This document shows, in pieces, positions 1-9,700 of a DNA stretch of 14,544 nucleotides. Under the pieces are notes generated by a model. That model had not been told where the DNA came from. It did not search any database and saw only the letters and a list, made by a program, of their open reading frames with translations. This stretch comes from Pelagophyceae sp. CCMP2097 (Eukaryota; Sar; Pelagophyceae). Each line of letters begins with the position of its first letter. Positions within the stretch are counted from its first letter, which is position 1. The position numbers were made by a program, and so were the translations under genes. Location of the stretch: positions 95,425 through 109,968 of the forward strand of contig MU657236.1 in NCBI GenBank assembly GCA_026770575.1, in the 5' to 3' direction.

Positions 1-131
1 CTTACGCGACGCGTGTCGTGGACGAGCAGGGCGTGGACGAGCAGTGACAAAGAGAGCTCCGAAGATTTCCGTAGAAAGAGGACACCGAGTATACCTGGCG
101 GATGGGACGCGTCCGACGAGAACTCGGGCCT
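1..131 (+). repeat. Left arm of a long inverted repeat
   Basis: The arm aligns with the reverse complement of 3412-3529 across its length. Shared blocks in order include CTTACG, AGCAGGG, AAGATTT, CGTAGAAAGA, AGTATACCTGGCGGATGGG, CGCGTCCGACGA and CGGGCCT. The alignment reaches base 1, so the arm may extend beyond the window. Confidence 0.75.
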
Positions 132-1163
132 ACGGTATAGAAGGATTTCAAAGCTCCCCTCGAGGCTCCTTGTCACTGCACGCCGGCCAAGATCGCACAG
201 AACACCCGAAACTAATTCAGCGGAGGCTCTCCAAAATGAGGAATTCATCAAATCATTTGTTCCCCAATCGAGCGGTCGGTCTCGCAAGCACCCGAGGCGG
301 CCGCAACGGCGGGGGCCCGATGCGACGCCGAGAAGCAGCAATCAGTCGATGGAAAACAAAACAGAACAACGACGCCGAGAGGCAGCAATCAGTCGATGGA
401 AAACAAAACAGAACAAGGACGGTCCCGGGCTTTACAGCTCTCCGCGACCAAGAGTACCATTGCCTCTCGAGCCCGGGTGTCCAGGGTGGGGTTCGAATCC
501 GGTATATTGTGTGGGAACAGCCCGAGGTCGCCGGTTTGAGTCCCGGGCGTATGATTATACCTCGTATACTAAAAATAAAATAAAATGTTGTTTGGTGTTT
601 ATATACACCTCTGGTCTGGCCCTTGGGACCGGAAATCCCTTTTGCCAGGGTTTACGTCAGTGTGAGGATTTAAAAAAGTTACTATCACGTGTGTCATCCA
701 AGATCGGGCCCATCTTCAGTGGGCGGCTCCGGGCCGTCCGTCCGATGGGCCCTCCAGTTCAAATGTCTTGCATGAGGTCGCGGGTTCGAGCCTGCTCGTT
801 CACTTTTCTACTCCGCTTGGCATGCGAATTTGACTGCTCGTCCACTATACGCGTCGTGCATGTGAATATTCTCCCCCGCCCACCACCCACCTGTGGCAGG
901 CTGCGCCAGGACCGCGTCGGATATGCTTGGGTATGCTTGGGTATTAACGCGAAAATGTGGGAAACATGGGCATTTCCGAGTAATCCTTGGACCCGGCGCT
1001 GACATCGCCAGAGGTGCGCCGCAAATTGCGGCCGTAAAGGTCGAGCTCCGTGATTGGGCTGGTCTCGGGACCCTCCTTCGTGATGTCGGGACGCCCCCCC
1101 CCCACAGCGCCTGAGCTACGCCCGCTCAAGGGTCGCGGATCGTCACCGACTATAGGCGTGGTT
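132..1163. other. Non-coding stretch with tRNA-like box motifs
   Basis: I see no credible gene. Frames here show no conserved motif and cross repeats. Three motifs resemble the tRNA T-arm/Pol III B box: GGTTCGAATCC (490-500), GGTTTGAGTCC (533-543) and GGTTCGAGCC (783-792). No full cloverleaf can be folded around them, so a decayed tRNA-derived SINE is possible but weak. Confidence 0.3.
324..417 (+). repeat. 47 bp tandem duplication
   Basis: Two units of 47 bp (324-370 and 371-417) both contain CAGCAATCAGTCGATGG followed by an A-rich AAAACAAAACAGAACAA tail. They differ at only a few bases. Confidence 0.9.
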
Positions 1164-1909
1164 TATAGGTGGCAATATACAATGTATAAAATTTTGGGCA
1201 CTGTATTATAGGAATCTCCCCCCCCTATTGGATTCTGCTCCCTATTGGATTCGGAATGGCCAATGAGAGGGCTTGAAAATACAAATTGTTCAGAAAAGCA
1301 TTTTAGCACCTATCCAAGAGCTTCAAAAGTGTGAAAAAGTTCAGAAGAAGGTTGGAATCCAATAGGGGATCCTGAATTCAATAGGGGGAAGGACTTCCTA
1401 ATGTATATACATGTATATACATATATACACTCGTATATGCAATGTATTTGGACTTGTTAATTTTTTACATCGCGTAAACGGCCGCATAGGTGCGCGCCGT
1501 CGAGGCGAGAATCCCAATGCGTTTTTAAAGCGGATCGGTGAGCTCCTGGGGGCTAAAAAGTAATACATAATTTAGGAGGCTAGTCGAGGGTCCCTAGTTG
1601 GGGGTCCCTAGTTGGGGTTCAGCGCTCCATGTCCACTAAAATCCCCTGAGGGGTCGATTTAAGGCCAGTTGAGGGGTTGCGTCCGCCCAGACCACCAGCC
1701 GCTCCAGGGCGGAGGCCACCGCGGACCGATTCGCGGTCCAGCGACGACCGAAAACGCTATAATTTCCCAGGGTTTGCACCCAAATATCAATATAAACGAC
1801 GGTATATATTTTTGTCCAAAAAATTCAATATTTTGGTCACTGTATATACATGTATAATACTGTATATACATATACTGCATATACAAAACAAAATACAGTG
1901 CCACCTATA
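1164..1909. mobile_element. Possible non-autonomous element with short inverted ends
   Basis: TATAGGTGGCA at 1164-1174 is exactly inverted at 1899-1909 (TGCCACCTATA). If the outer TA is a target duplication, the terminal inverted repeat is TAGGTGGCA. Both ends adjoin AT-rich TGTATATACATGTATA-like tracts (about 1402-1446 and 1840-1885). Inside are a tandem GGGTCCCTAGTTG (1588-1618) and the nested element at 1209-1400. No transposase is present. Confidence 0.4.
1209..1400. mobile_element. MITE-like element with TA flanks
   Basis: Imperfect inverted ends of about 27 bp lie at 1209-1235 and 1374-1400 (CCCCCTATTGGATTC against GAATTCAATAGGGGG). A second inner pair (CCCTATTGGATTC near 1240-1252 and GAATCCAATAGGG near 1355-1367) repeats the same motif. 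TA at both edges fits a Tc1/mariner-type (Stowaway-like) target duplication. The 190 bp length and AT-rich centre fit a MITE. Confidence 0.6.
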
Positions 1910-2169
1910 GTGTGGTTAAAGGTCGTCGGCGAGGTCAGGCCAACCCACCTCCAGTGACCCCTATACAGGCGTGAACGCAAGGCGGCGCCGCGGCGTGCAT
2001 GGCGCGAGTGGGCAGGGCAAGTCTGCGAGGCCACCGACCGTTGTAAAGATCGACGAAATGTGGAAACTTATCATACTTCCCAGGGTCAGGGGCCCGCAAT
2101 TGGCCCGCCGTGACATGAGTCGCGGGCCCTTTGTGTGCTGCGCTTGGTGCGCACGTTGGTCCTCGCTCG
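1910..2169. other. Spacer with no recognised gene
   Basis: Short frames on both strands lack motifs. I see nothing beyond ordinary GC-rich sequence. Confidence 0.4.
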
Positions 2170-2250
2170 TCACCGCGAGCGGCCCGCGGTGTGCGGCAGC
2201 GGCGGCGTCTCAGCGGAGCGGGGCTCGACGCGCCAGGACTTGGCCGTGCT
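2170..2250 (-). CDS. Acidic protein, possible last exon
   Basis: After acceptor CCCAAAAG|AGC a phase-0 frame encodes STAKSWRVEPRSAETPPLPH followed by TAGRSR and a TGA stop. With the two preceding exons this would give a protein of about 104 residues. The acceptor lacks a good pyrimidine tract and the peptide has no known motif. Confidence 0.25.
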   Translation of the reverse strand, partial: STAKSWRVEPRSAETPPLPHTAGRSR

Positions 2251-2254
2251 CTTT

Positions 2255-2350
2255 TGGGTCGTCGCGTAGGGTTTAGGGCCGTAGGGTCCAGCCTACCCTA
2301 CGTAGGGTCGTAGGGCCCTACGTAGGGTCCCACGTAGGGTACCGTAGGGT
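2255..2350. repeat. CCCTACG/CGTAGGG palindromic cluster (left of acidic exon)
   Basis: GTAGGG and its complement recur about ten times, forming CCCTACGTAGGG palindromes able to form hairpins. A 40-base stretch at 2281-2320 is identical to 2617-2656, and 2255-2271 is the exact inverse of 2664-2680. It falls in the proposed intron after the acidic exon. The single TTTAGGG is not a telomere array. Confidence 0.85.
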
Positions 2351-2379
2351 ACCGTGAAATGCAGGGGTTTTGTAAGCAC

Positions 2380-2572
2380 CATTTTGGCGTCGCCCGCGAT
2401 GTCGTCGTCGTCGTCGTCGACGGCCCCGGGCTCGGCGGGCTCGTCGTCTGAGTCGTCCTGGACGTCCAGGTCCGCGTCGGGGTCGCCGAACAGGTCCTCG
2501 TCGGCGTCCTCCGTCTCGTCGACGAAGACGCTGCATGGCGCGTCGGCGGCCTCGCCGTCGGACTCGGACTCG
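2380..2572 (-). CDS. Acidic low-complexity protein, internal exon
   Basis: Read on the minus strand from acceptor GATTTTAG|C to donor AAAATG|GTGCTT, 64 uninterrupted codons encode a strongly acidic chain: ESESDGEAADAP, then DETEDADEDLFGDPDADLDV, ending near VDDDDDDIAG. Nearly all codons end in G or C, as in the transporter exons, and the donor hexamer equals that of transporter exon 8. Acidic tracts like this are common in nuclear or chromatin-associated proteins, but no domain can be named. The plus-strand Ser-rich frame over the same bases is the shadow of the Asp codons. Confidence 0.55.
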
Positions 2573-2593
2573 CTAAAATCCCACAGTGGCTTC

Positions 2594-2680
2594 CGTATGG
2601 GACCCTACGCGGTCGCGTAGGGTCCAGCCTACCCTACGTAGGGTCGTAGGGCCCTACATAGGGCCCTACGCGACGACCCA
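2594..2680. repeat. CCCTACG/CGTAGGG palindromic cluster (right of acidic exon)
   Basis: Second cluster of the same family, sharing the 40-base exact duplicate in direct orientation and the 17-base end in inverted orientation. It occupies the proposed intron before the acidic exon. Confidence 0.85.
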
Positions 2681-2710
2681 GGTGCTCTTGCGTCGTCCGC
2701 GCGAGCTCAT
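2670..2710 (-). CDS. Acidic protein, possible first exon
   Basis: The ATG at 2710 opens MSSRGRRKSTWVV plus two bases before donor GC|GTAGGG. The GC|C codon joins in phase to the acidic exon, giving a short basic N-terminus followed by acidic sequence. The junction overlaps the 17 bp inverted repeat at 2664-2680, which makes the call less certain. Confidence 0.4.
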
Positions 2711-3411
2711 GTTTGCCGGAGCGCGAGAGGCGGTCGCAGCCGGCGAGCCGCGCCGGCGCTGTACCTGTGTTCCAAAGCGGGGCGCGCCGCCAGCGGCTGA
2801 ATGGGCTCGCACCTAATACGATTTCCCGCCGACGTCCGCCGATGATCAAAATGTCATCTTTCGACCGCACCACCTACGACGATTGGTGGGTCGACTCTAA
2901 CTCGTTGGATATATTCACAGAGGCGACCTCCTTTCTTTCCAACGCATTATCGCGCTCCAATCGAGCTTTCCGCATCGAAACTGCCCCAAAGAAGTTTATC
3001 TCGAGGGGCCCTTTATAGTCTTGCAAACCCTCCGCCACATCTCGGGATCCGGCCCGGGGCCTGCGGACCAGATCGGGAGCTGGGCGGAGCCTCGCTCATA
3101 TTCCATCGACGGCGGGGACCTGGGTGGACCTTTGCGGCTATCAGACTCGCCGCCTTTCTCGCTTGAAGAACACCCACCCCACAAAATCGTCCGACGTGGC
3201 ATCTCCCGCGCTGCGGTTGCATGCGAGTCAACTCGGTTGGCGCTTCATCACCTCGAGGGAGAATGCCCTTGCGGTGCACTTTCGAGCGCAAAAGCGAGTG
3301 AGATCGTTGCGTGCCTCAAAGCGAGCGAGATCGTTGCGCGCCTCCTTGCCTGCCTCCGCTATTCCAATCCCTGCTCTTCCACGGCACGCGCCTAGTCAAC
3401 CTTCCCTCTAG
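2711..3411. other. Region with no supported gene
   Basis: A locally AT-richer patch (about 2830-3015) is open on both strands but shows no motif and balanced codon use. At 3292-3345 a 27 bp unit (core GAGATCGTTGCG) is tandemly doubled. Confidence 0.45.
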
Positions 3412-3529
3412 AGGCCCGCGTCCATCGTCGGACGCGCCCCATCCGCCAGGTATACTTCTTTCTACGAAAATCTTGGGTGCTCCCTTTTAAAGTCCAATCC
3501 CTGCTATTCCAAGACAAGCGTCTCGTAAG
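3412..3529 (-). repeat. Right arm of the long inverted repeat
   Basis: The inverted, diverged copy of 1-131. An extra partial direct copy of its outer part (CCAATCCCTGCTCTTCCA) lies just inside at about 3366-3383; the corresponding motif in the arm is CCAATCCCTGCTATTCCA near 3494. The arm ends 43 bp beyond the transporter stop codon. Confidence 0.75.
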
Positions 3530-3571
3530 CCACTTCGCAAACCGCGTCTCGCCGGATTCGGGTGATACTTT

Positions 3572-3770
3572 TTAGAGAAGGAGCGAGACCAGGCAGGCCA
3601 CGGCGGAGACGGCGACGAAGATGTTGTACGGTAAAAGCGGAGCCACTTCTTGAAGACGAGTGCAGACCGGAGCCACGAGAATCGTGCAAATCCTTCCAAC
3701 GGTCCCGGCCAGCGCCACGCCCGTCGCCCGCACCGCCGTCGGGTACGACTCGCCGGTAAGCGGGTACAGC
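3572..3770 (-). CDS. Transporter exon 10: TM11, TM12 and stop
   Basis: After one base completing M451, the exon encodes 65 residues. These run from LYPLTGESYPTAVRATG through TM11 (about 468-490) to TM12 (PYNIFVAVSAVACLVSLLL), which ends at TAA (3574-3572). Acceptor is CCCCTAG|G. The protein lacks a hydrophilic tail after TM12. Confidence 0.9.
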
Positions 3771-6700
3771 CTAGGGGGCGGGGGTGCTCGTGTCGCGATG
3801 GTGGTGCGCCCTTGTCCCCTCGGCCCCTCCGACGGAATGACACCAGAATCTCAACGGAAACGTACATCATGAAGATGCCGTTGTAGAAGAACTTGGCGCA
3901 TGCGAGGCAGGCGACCATCCTCTCCGGCGACGGCGTCCCTCCGGCGAAGGCCGCTCCCAAAGAGATGAACGCGCCCAAGAAGGTGACCGGAAAAAGCTTC
4001 TTGTACGACACACCCAGTCCAACGAGCGGCATGTAGAGCAAAAAGGCCAGCGTCTGGTACGCGCTCACCTACAAAGGTCCGTGCGAAAGGGGCTTGAAAA
4101 AGGTCCCTCGCGAGTCCGGTGGATGTCTTTTTGGACGAGCCCTTGAAACGGCCCCTTCTCAAAAGTGGTCCCTCTCAAAAGTGGTCCCCCGGGACGGGCA
4201 CGCGCGCCCCAACCGGCCCTCGAGAAAGCCTTCCACAGACGGTCTTGCGAGGCGGACCTTGTGTACTGCCCTCGCACGGGCCTCCAAACGGTCTTTCGAC
4301 ACGGGCCCCGCCTCCCGCAAGGTCCTACTCGACTGCCCGGCACCCGCGGGGGGACTGGTCTGCCCATGGACCACGGTCGGTCCACAATCCGACTGCGCAC
4401 GACTCCACCGCGGACGCCCCTAACCAGAGCCGCCGCACGGGACCCGACGAGCCCGTATTGGGTCGGTCGAATAAAGGCTGTACCAGACGAGTTTGGGCTC
4501 GTACCAGGAGCCTTGTGAGGAATGTCCAGAAGGGGCCCAGAAGCCTCTTGCCCCTTTCGAGGGGCCTTTTTCGGATGGCCTTTTTCGGATGGCCTTTCGA
4601 GGGGCCTTTTTCGGATGGCCTTGCAAAAAAGGAGGACTGTTCGAGGCCTTGCACGGGACCGTGCGAGATCGGACGAGATGACGCCGGAGAGGCCGCAGAG
4701 AGACAGAAGGGCCCTTTTTCGGATGGTCTTGCAAAGACGGAGCGAGGACCCGCGCGGGGCGCCTCGCAAGGGCCTCCTCCAGGTCCTTGCGAGGATCCGC
4801 TTTCCTTCTCCGGCCTTGCCTCCAGGCCCAAGAGGCGATCTTTTCTCAACACGCTCGCCAGGGTCCAAGGGACACGAGACGGCGCAAGTGCCCTTTTCGA
4901 GGGGCCTTTTCGAGGGGCCCTTTTCGGAGAGCCTTGCCGTTCGAGGAGCTTCCACAAGAGACTTTGCGAGGGGCCTCAAAAGGCCCTGCAAGGGGCCGTA
5001 CGAGGGCCCTTGCAAAGAGGCTTGTCAAGGAGAGGGCCCGCGCGAGGAGCCTCGCAATGTGCAAATCTGCTCGAAATCTGCTCGAAATCTGCTCGCTATG
5101 TGCAAATCTGCGGGGCACTGGCTGCTCGAAATTTCGGACCCCCGGCTCGACCACGGCGGGGAGTCGCCATTTCCAGGAATCTCGCCCGTGCGCACGGCCT
5201 CGCAGGGGACGAGGGGTTGCCCATGGCCCGTGCGAGGGGGGCGCGCGAGGAGCCTTGCGAGAGGCCGTCCAAAAGGCGTCTTGCAACTGACAGAGGCCTC
5301 CCCGTGCAAGAGGCCCCGTGCGAGGGCCTTGCAGGGCACCAAGAGGCATTGCGAGGGCCCGTACGAGGGGAGCGCAACGTGATCGAGTTGGGTCCTTTTT
5401 TCCGATTGTACGAGGGCCGTTCGAGGCCACTTTTGACAAGGGGTTGTCTTTCAACGAGGGCCCTTGAGGGACTTATCCCGTGGGGCCCTGAATTGCAAGG
5501 GGCCGTGCGCGGCAGCTTGAGAGGGCCCGTAAAACCTTGCAGTGACCAAGCAGAGGCCTTGACCGCCAAAGAGAGAGGGCCCGTCCGGAGGGCGATTCAA
5601 GGACCCGGGCAAGGATGGTCTTGCGCGAGCCTCAATCCCAAGAGCCCATATGGTATGCATCGCAGCATGTCCCGCGCGGAGGCTCAAAGAGGCCCAAAAC
5701 AGGACGCGGCCACATTTGTGGCAACGTCCTTGCGACAAGCGACACGGTCCGCGTGAAAAGGTTCCCGTGACGAGGTCCCGTGGCAAGGCCCCCGTGACAA
5801 GTTCCCTCTGGCAAGGTCCCTCTGGCAAGGTCCCGTGGCGAGGACCCTGGACACGGCTCCGCGACAAGGACCCGTGACATCCCGCGACAAGAAGGCTGTG
5901 GAGCGTCCCGTGACAGGGTCCCCGTGACGACGTCCCCTTTGAAAAGGCCCCTGCGACAAGGCCCCTGTGGAACGGTCCCTTGCAAGGGACCGTAGCTTGA
6001 TATGGCCCTTGAAAGAGACTTTGCAAGGGACATTTCTTTGTCCAAGAGGCCTTGTCCAAGAGTAAGCCGGCACGAAAGCTTCGGAGCGCATTCAAGGCCC
6101 GGCCTCCGACTGCAATAGGGGCTGGCCACCACCCGTACAAACGAGGTATTCGCCCTTTTCGAGAGCCTTGAAGGATCCTGTAAGGAACCCTGCAAGGCAC
6201 CGTGCAGGGTCACTTGATAGGGCCGCCCTCCAAAGACGCCTTTGCAAAGGACCGTGCAGCCTTGCGAGTGGCCTTTCATGAGTCCTTGCTTTTCCCGGAT
6301 TGCAAGAGACCGTGCGTGGCAGCTTGAGAGGGCCCTGAAACGGAACTTCAACGGAACTTCAACGGACCGTGCAAGGCAGCTTGAGAGGGAGTCTAGCCAA
6401 GTCGCCTCAAAGAGGCCCATCCGGAGGGCGGTTCAAGGACCCGGGAAAGCATGGCCTTGTACGGGCGAAAGCACCCGAGACGGCGCACGGTCCGTTGAAC
6501 TTCCGTTGGGGGTCCGGTGGTCGTTTCCGGAGACGGTTTTCCGTCGACGGTCCGTATACGGTCCCAGAGACGGTCCCAGAGGCGGTCCTCGAGACGTCCC
6601 GGAGACGGTCCCTCTGCAGCCGTCGACGGGCCCGGAGACGGTCCCTCTGCCCCCCGCGCTGGCCTCCCCGCGTCGAAAGGTGCCGGTTTGGGGTCCGGCG

Positions 6701-9700
6701 CGTCGGTCCCGAGACGGGTCCCGAGAGACGGGTCCCGAGAGACGGGTCCCCAGAAAAATGATCCCCAGACGAGAACCCCAGACCGGGGCCATTGGAGAAG
6801 GGAAGACGCTCCAATGGCCCGGAGACGGGCCCGGAGAGGCCATCGGATGTCCCGGAGGCGGCGCCTCACGACGGTTGCGGAGGCGGGGTCTGTGTACGGT
6901 CCCTTGTGGCGGTCTGTCTGTTCCGGAGACGGCCCTGGAGTCACCCACTTTGGCGGCTCGGACCGCATACGGGCAGGGCAATTAAGGCGAGAAAGCACCT
7001 TTGAGATGCCGGCCGCGACGTCGAACGCAGCATCGCCGCTCTGCGCCTTAACGAATTGCAAGGCTTCTGGCAACGAAAAGATCATGCCGTAAAACGCCGC
7101 GTTCGCAGAGCACCTAGAAAACGACTCGGGTTTGCCCTTTTACGAGTTGAGGGCTTGTCGGGCGCGTTCAAGGCCCTCTTTGAGTGGGTTTGGCCGGGGC
7201 CCGAACCAAACCCGACAAGGCGGGTTTGGGATCTCGACAAAGACCCGAATGGGTTTGGTACACATTGCTCTCCGGACCGGCCCCTGCAAGGCCTCTTTGG
7301 CGGTCAACGTCTCTGCAATGTCACGCGAGGCCTCTGCGAAGGGACCTATCCCACGCAGGGTTCCATGCCAGAGACGCGCCTTCGGGCCCTTCTGGGGTCA
7401 CTTCGTCATTCCTCGCACGGGATGCCGTATGGTTCGGTAGAGCGACCGTCCAAGCGACCGTCGGAAAGTTGTTGATAGGCCGCAGTCGAAGAGACGGTCG
7501 AAAGGACCGTCCAAGCGACCCTCGAGGGGCCGCCGTCAAAGCGGCTCTCACAGAGGGCCCGTCGAGGGCCCGTCCAAGGAACTGTCCAAATGAACCGTCC
7601 AAGGGACCGCCCAAGCGACCATCCGAGGAAGCATCCAAGCGACCGTCCGAGGGCCCGTCCAGAGGGACACAGAATGAATGCAGTCGAGGAGACGGCAGCC
7701 GAGCGACTGCCCGAGGGACCATCCGAGGGACCCTACACGGAACTGCCGCAAAGGGACCGTCCGAGGGACCGTTCGAGGGACTATCCAAACAACTGTCCAA
7801 GGGATCGTCCACGGGACCGTCGCAGAGGACCCGTTTAGAGATAGCTCAAGGGACCGCCCAAGGAAATGTCCAAAAGGACTGTCCAAAGGCCCGCCCAAGG
7901 GACCGTCGTAGTGTCCATTCGAGGTTCCGCCCGCGGGACTTCGCAGAGGGGCCGCAGTCGAGCGGCCGTCCAAACGACCGTCTCATGGACCGTCCACGGG
8001 ACCGTCCACGGGACCGTCCACGGGACCGTCCACGGGACCCTCCGATGGAACTGTCCAAAGGACCGTCCGAGGGCCCGCCCAGGGGGCGTCGCAGAGGAGG
8101 TGCAGTCGAAGAGACTGTCGAAAGGACCGTCCAAGGGACCGTCGAGAAACCGCCGACAAAGCGACCGCCACCCGTCAACGGAACCGTCCAAAGGAACCGT
8201 ACAAGGGACCGCCCAAGCGACCGTTCGAGGGACCATCCAAGGCGGAAGCAGGGACGCGCTCGGGTTTGCCCTTCAACCCGCGGGTCGGGTTTGCCGGATT
8301 TGCGCGTTTTGGCCGACCCGTATACCCGCGGTTCTCGCCGGAACCCGAACCCGACCCTTTTAAGACGGGTTTGGTAACTAACCCGCGACCCGAGGGTGCG
8401 GCACAGATTGAAAACACTGGGGATACACCGTCCCTGCTCTTGCATGATTCTAATCCGAGACGCGTAAATAAAAATGCTTTCCCAATCGCCTCCTCACCAG
8501 AGGAGCCAGAGGCACAACGTGCGCTTCTTGAGCGCGCCGCGGAAGATGCCGTCGAGCTTGGATCGGATACCCGCGCCGCCACCCTTCTTGCCTTCGGCGG
8601 CCTCTGCCACCAGCGCGTTCGACGCCGCTTCCAAGCCCTCTGGGAACAACTCCTCAGTCTTTTTCCCGTTTACCCGAGCCGCGGTTTTGAACCAGCTTGC
8701 GACGCTCTTGGCATTTCCGCGGCCGGCGAGGAAGCGTGGGGATTCTGGGACGATTAACGCCGCTGCAAAGGTCAAGAGCGCAGGAAGAGCCGCCACCAAA
8801 AATAACCAAGTCGCCGGGTCGGCTCGGCCCACAGCCACCTTGCCGGCTCGCGCGGCGAAATACTCGCCAGAGTTGAAACCGGCGAAGACGAGGCACCTAG
8901 AAGGCATCTAATAGAGCGAGGTGCTAGACATGTGACTACAACATTTTTTCACTAGAGCAAGTTCCTAGACGTGTGACCAACGACCCCCCCCCTCGCACAC
9001 CCGGACCCCCCCCCGCTTTCCGACTTACGCGAGACCGCCCTTCCACTTCTTCGGGACCGTTTCTTGTAGCAGGCTTGATGCGACCTATAGCAACTTACTA
9101 TAGCAACTTACTGTAGAAAACCGATAGGATTCACGCCACTATAGGAACATGAGAACTGCCGATAGTCCGCCGCGTTGGCCTTGCGAGGGCCCGCGAGAGG
9201 GGCTCTTCAAGGGCCCTATCGGGCTTTTCAAGGGCCCCTGCCTCGCAGGAGGCATTGCCAAAGCGAGGGGCCAAAGTCGACGGTCCCAGAGACGGCCCCG
9301 GAGAGGCGCCGTCCATGGGCCCGTGAAGAGACGGGCCTCGAAACGGCATCTCGACGGCATCTACTCGGCATCAAAAGACGGCATCAAAAGACGGCATCTC
9401 GACGGTCATCTCGACGGTCATCTCGACGGCCCTCTCGACGGCCTCGAGATTGGCCTCACGGTCTTCGCGACGGCGGTCCTTGAGGCGGACTCGAGGCGGA
9501 CTCAAGGCGGACTTCAGACGGCCTTGGAGACGGCCTCGAGACGGTTCTTGACGCGACGTCTCGACGACCTCGAGACGGCCCCGAGACGGCCTTCGAGACG
9601 GACCCATCAAGGCCTCGCGACGGACCTCTCTACGGCATCTCTACGGCCCTCGAGACGGTCCTCGAGACGCTTTTCGAGACGCTTTTCGAGACGGTCCTCG

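Larger units (their letters stand above)
7114..8497 (-). mobile_element. Transporter intron 7: repeat-filled, homologous to intron 1
   Basis: This 1384 bp intron is bounded by same-orientation CGGGTT-rich blocks (8251-8444 near the donor, 7124-7272 near the acceptor). About 800 bp of it consists of degenerate GACCGTCC(G/A)AGG units, including four near-identical GGGACCGTCCAC units at 7989-8040. A 31-base stretch at 7597-7627 is identical to 11784-11814 in intron 1. No protein-coding gene was found inside. Confidence 0.6.

Noticed and set aside
440..560. Functional tRNA gene
   Set aside because: T-arm-like motifs are present, but stems mismatch and no acceptor or anticodon arm can be paired.
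2255..2350. Telomere or interstitial telomeric repeat
   Set aside because: Only one TTTAGGG; the dominant CGTAGGG/CCCTACG units are palindromic, not a one-way array.
2354..2620. Plus-strand Ser-rich protein
   Set aside because: Shadow of the GAC-rich minus-strand exon, which has splice sites and GC3 codons.
3836..3865. Longer exon 9 reading VSVEILVSF
   Set aside because: The donor GTACGT at 3865 gives the required phase and a proper LYPLTGESYPT junction; later donors have poor consensus or wrong phase.
4065..5015. 316-codon minus-strand frame
   Set aside because: It lies in intron 8 upstream of the exon 9 acceptor; low-complexity KGP/RPL repeats, no family signature.
4119..5756. 545-codon open frame on the plus strand
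   Set aside because: It lies wholly in transporter intron 8, is made of repeats rich in Arg, Gly and Pro, and other frames across it are also long and open. No motif; a by-product of stop-poor repeats.
6242..7092. Open frames of up to 247 codons on both strands
   Set aside because: Only 6999-7113 on the minus strand has phase-matched splice sites and transporter continuity; the rest is repeat.
7989..8040. CRISPR-like array
   Set aside because: The repeats are contiguous 12 bp units without unique spacers, inside a eukaryotic intron.
7184..8377. 397-codon plus-strand frame rich in RPRDRP-type repeats
   Set aside because: It falls inside intron 7 and translates GACCGTCC units. The opposite strand is open too.
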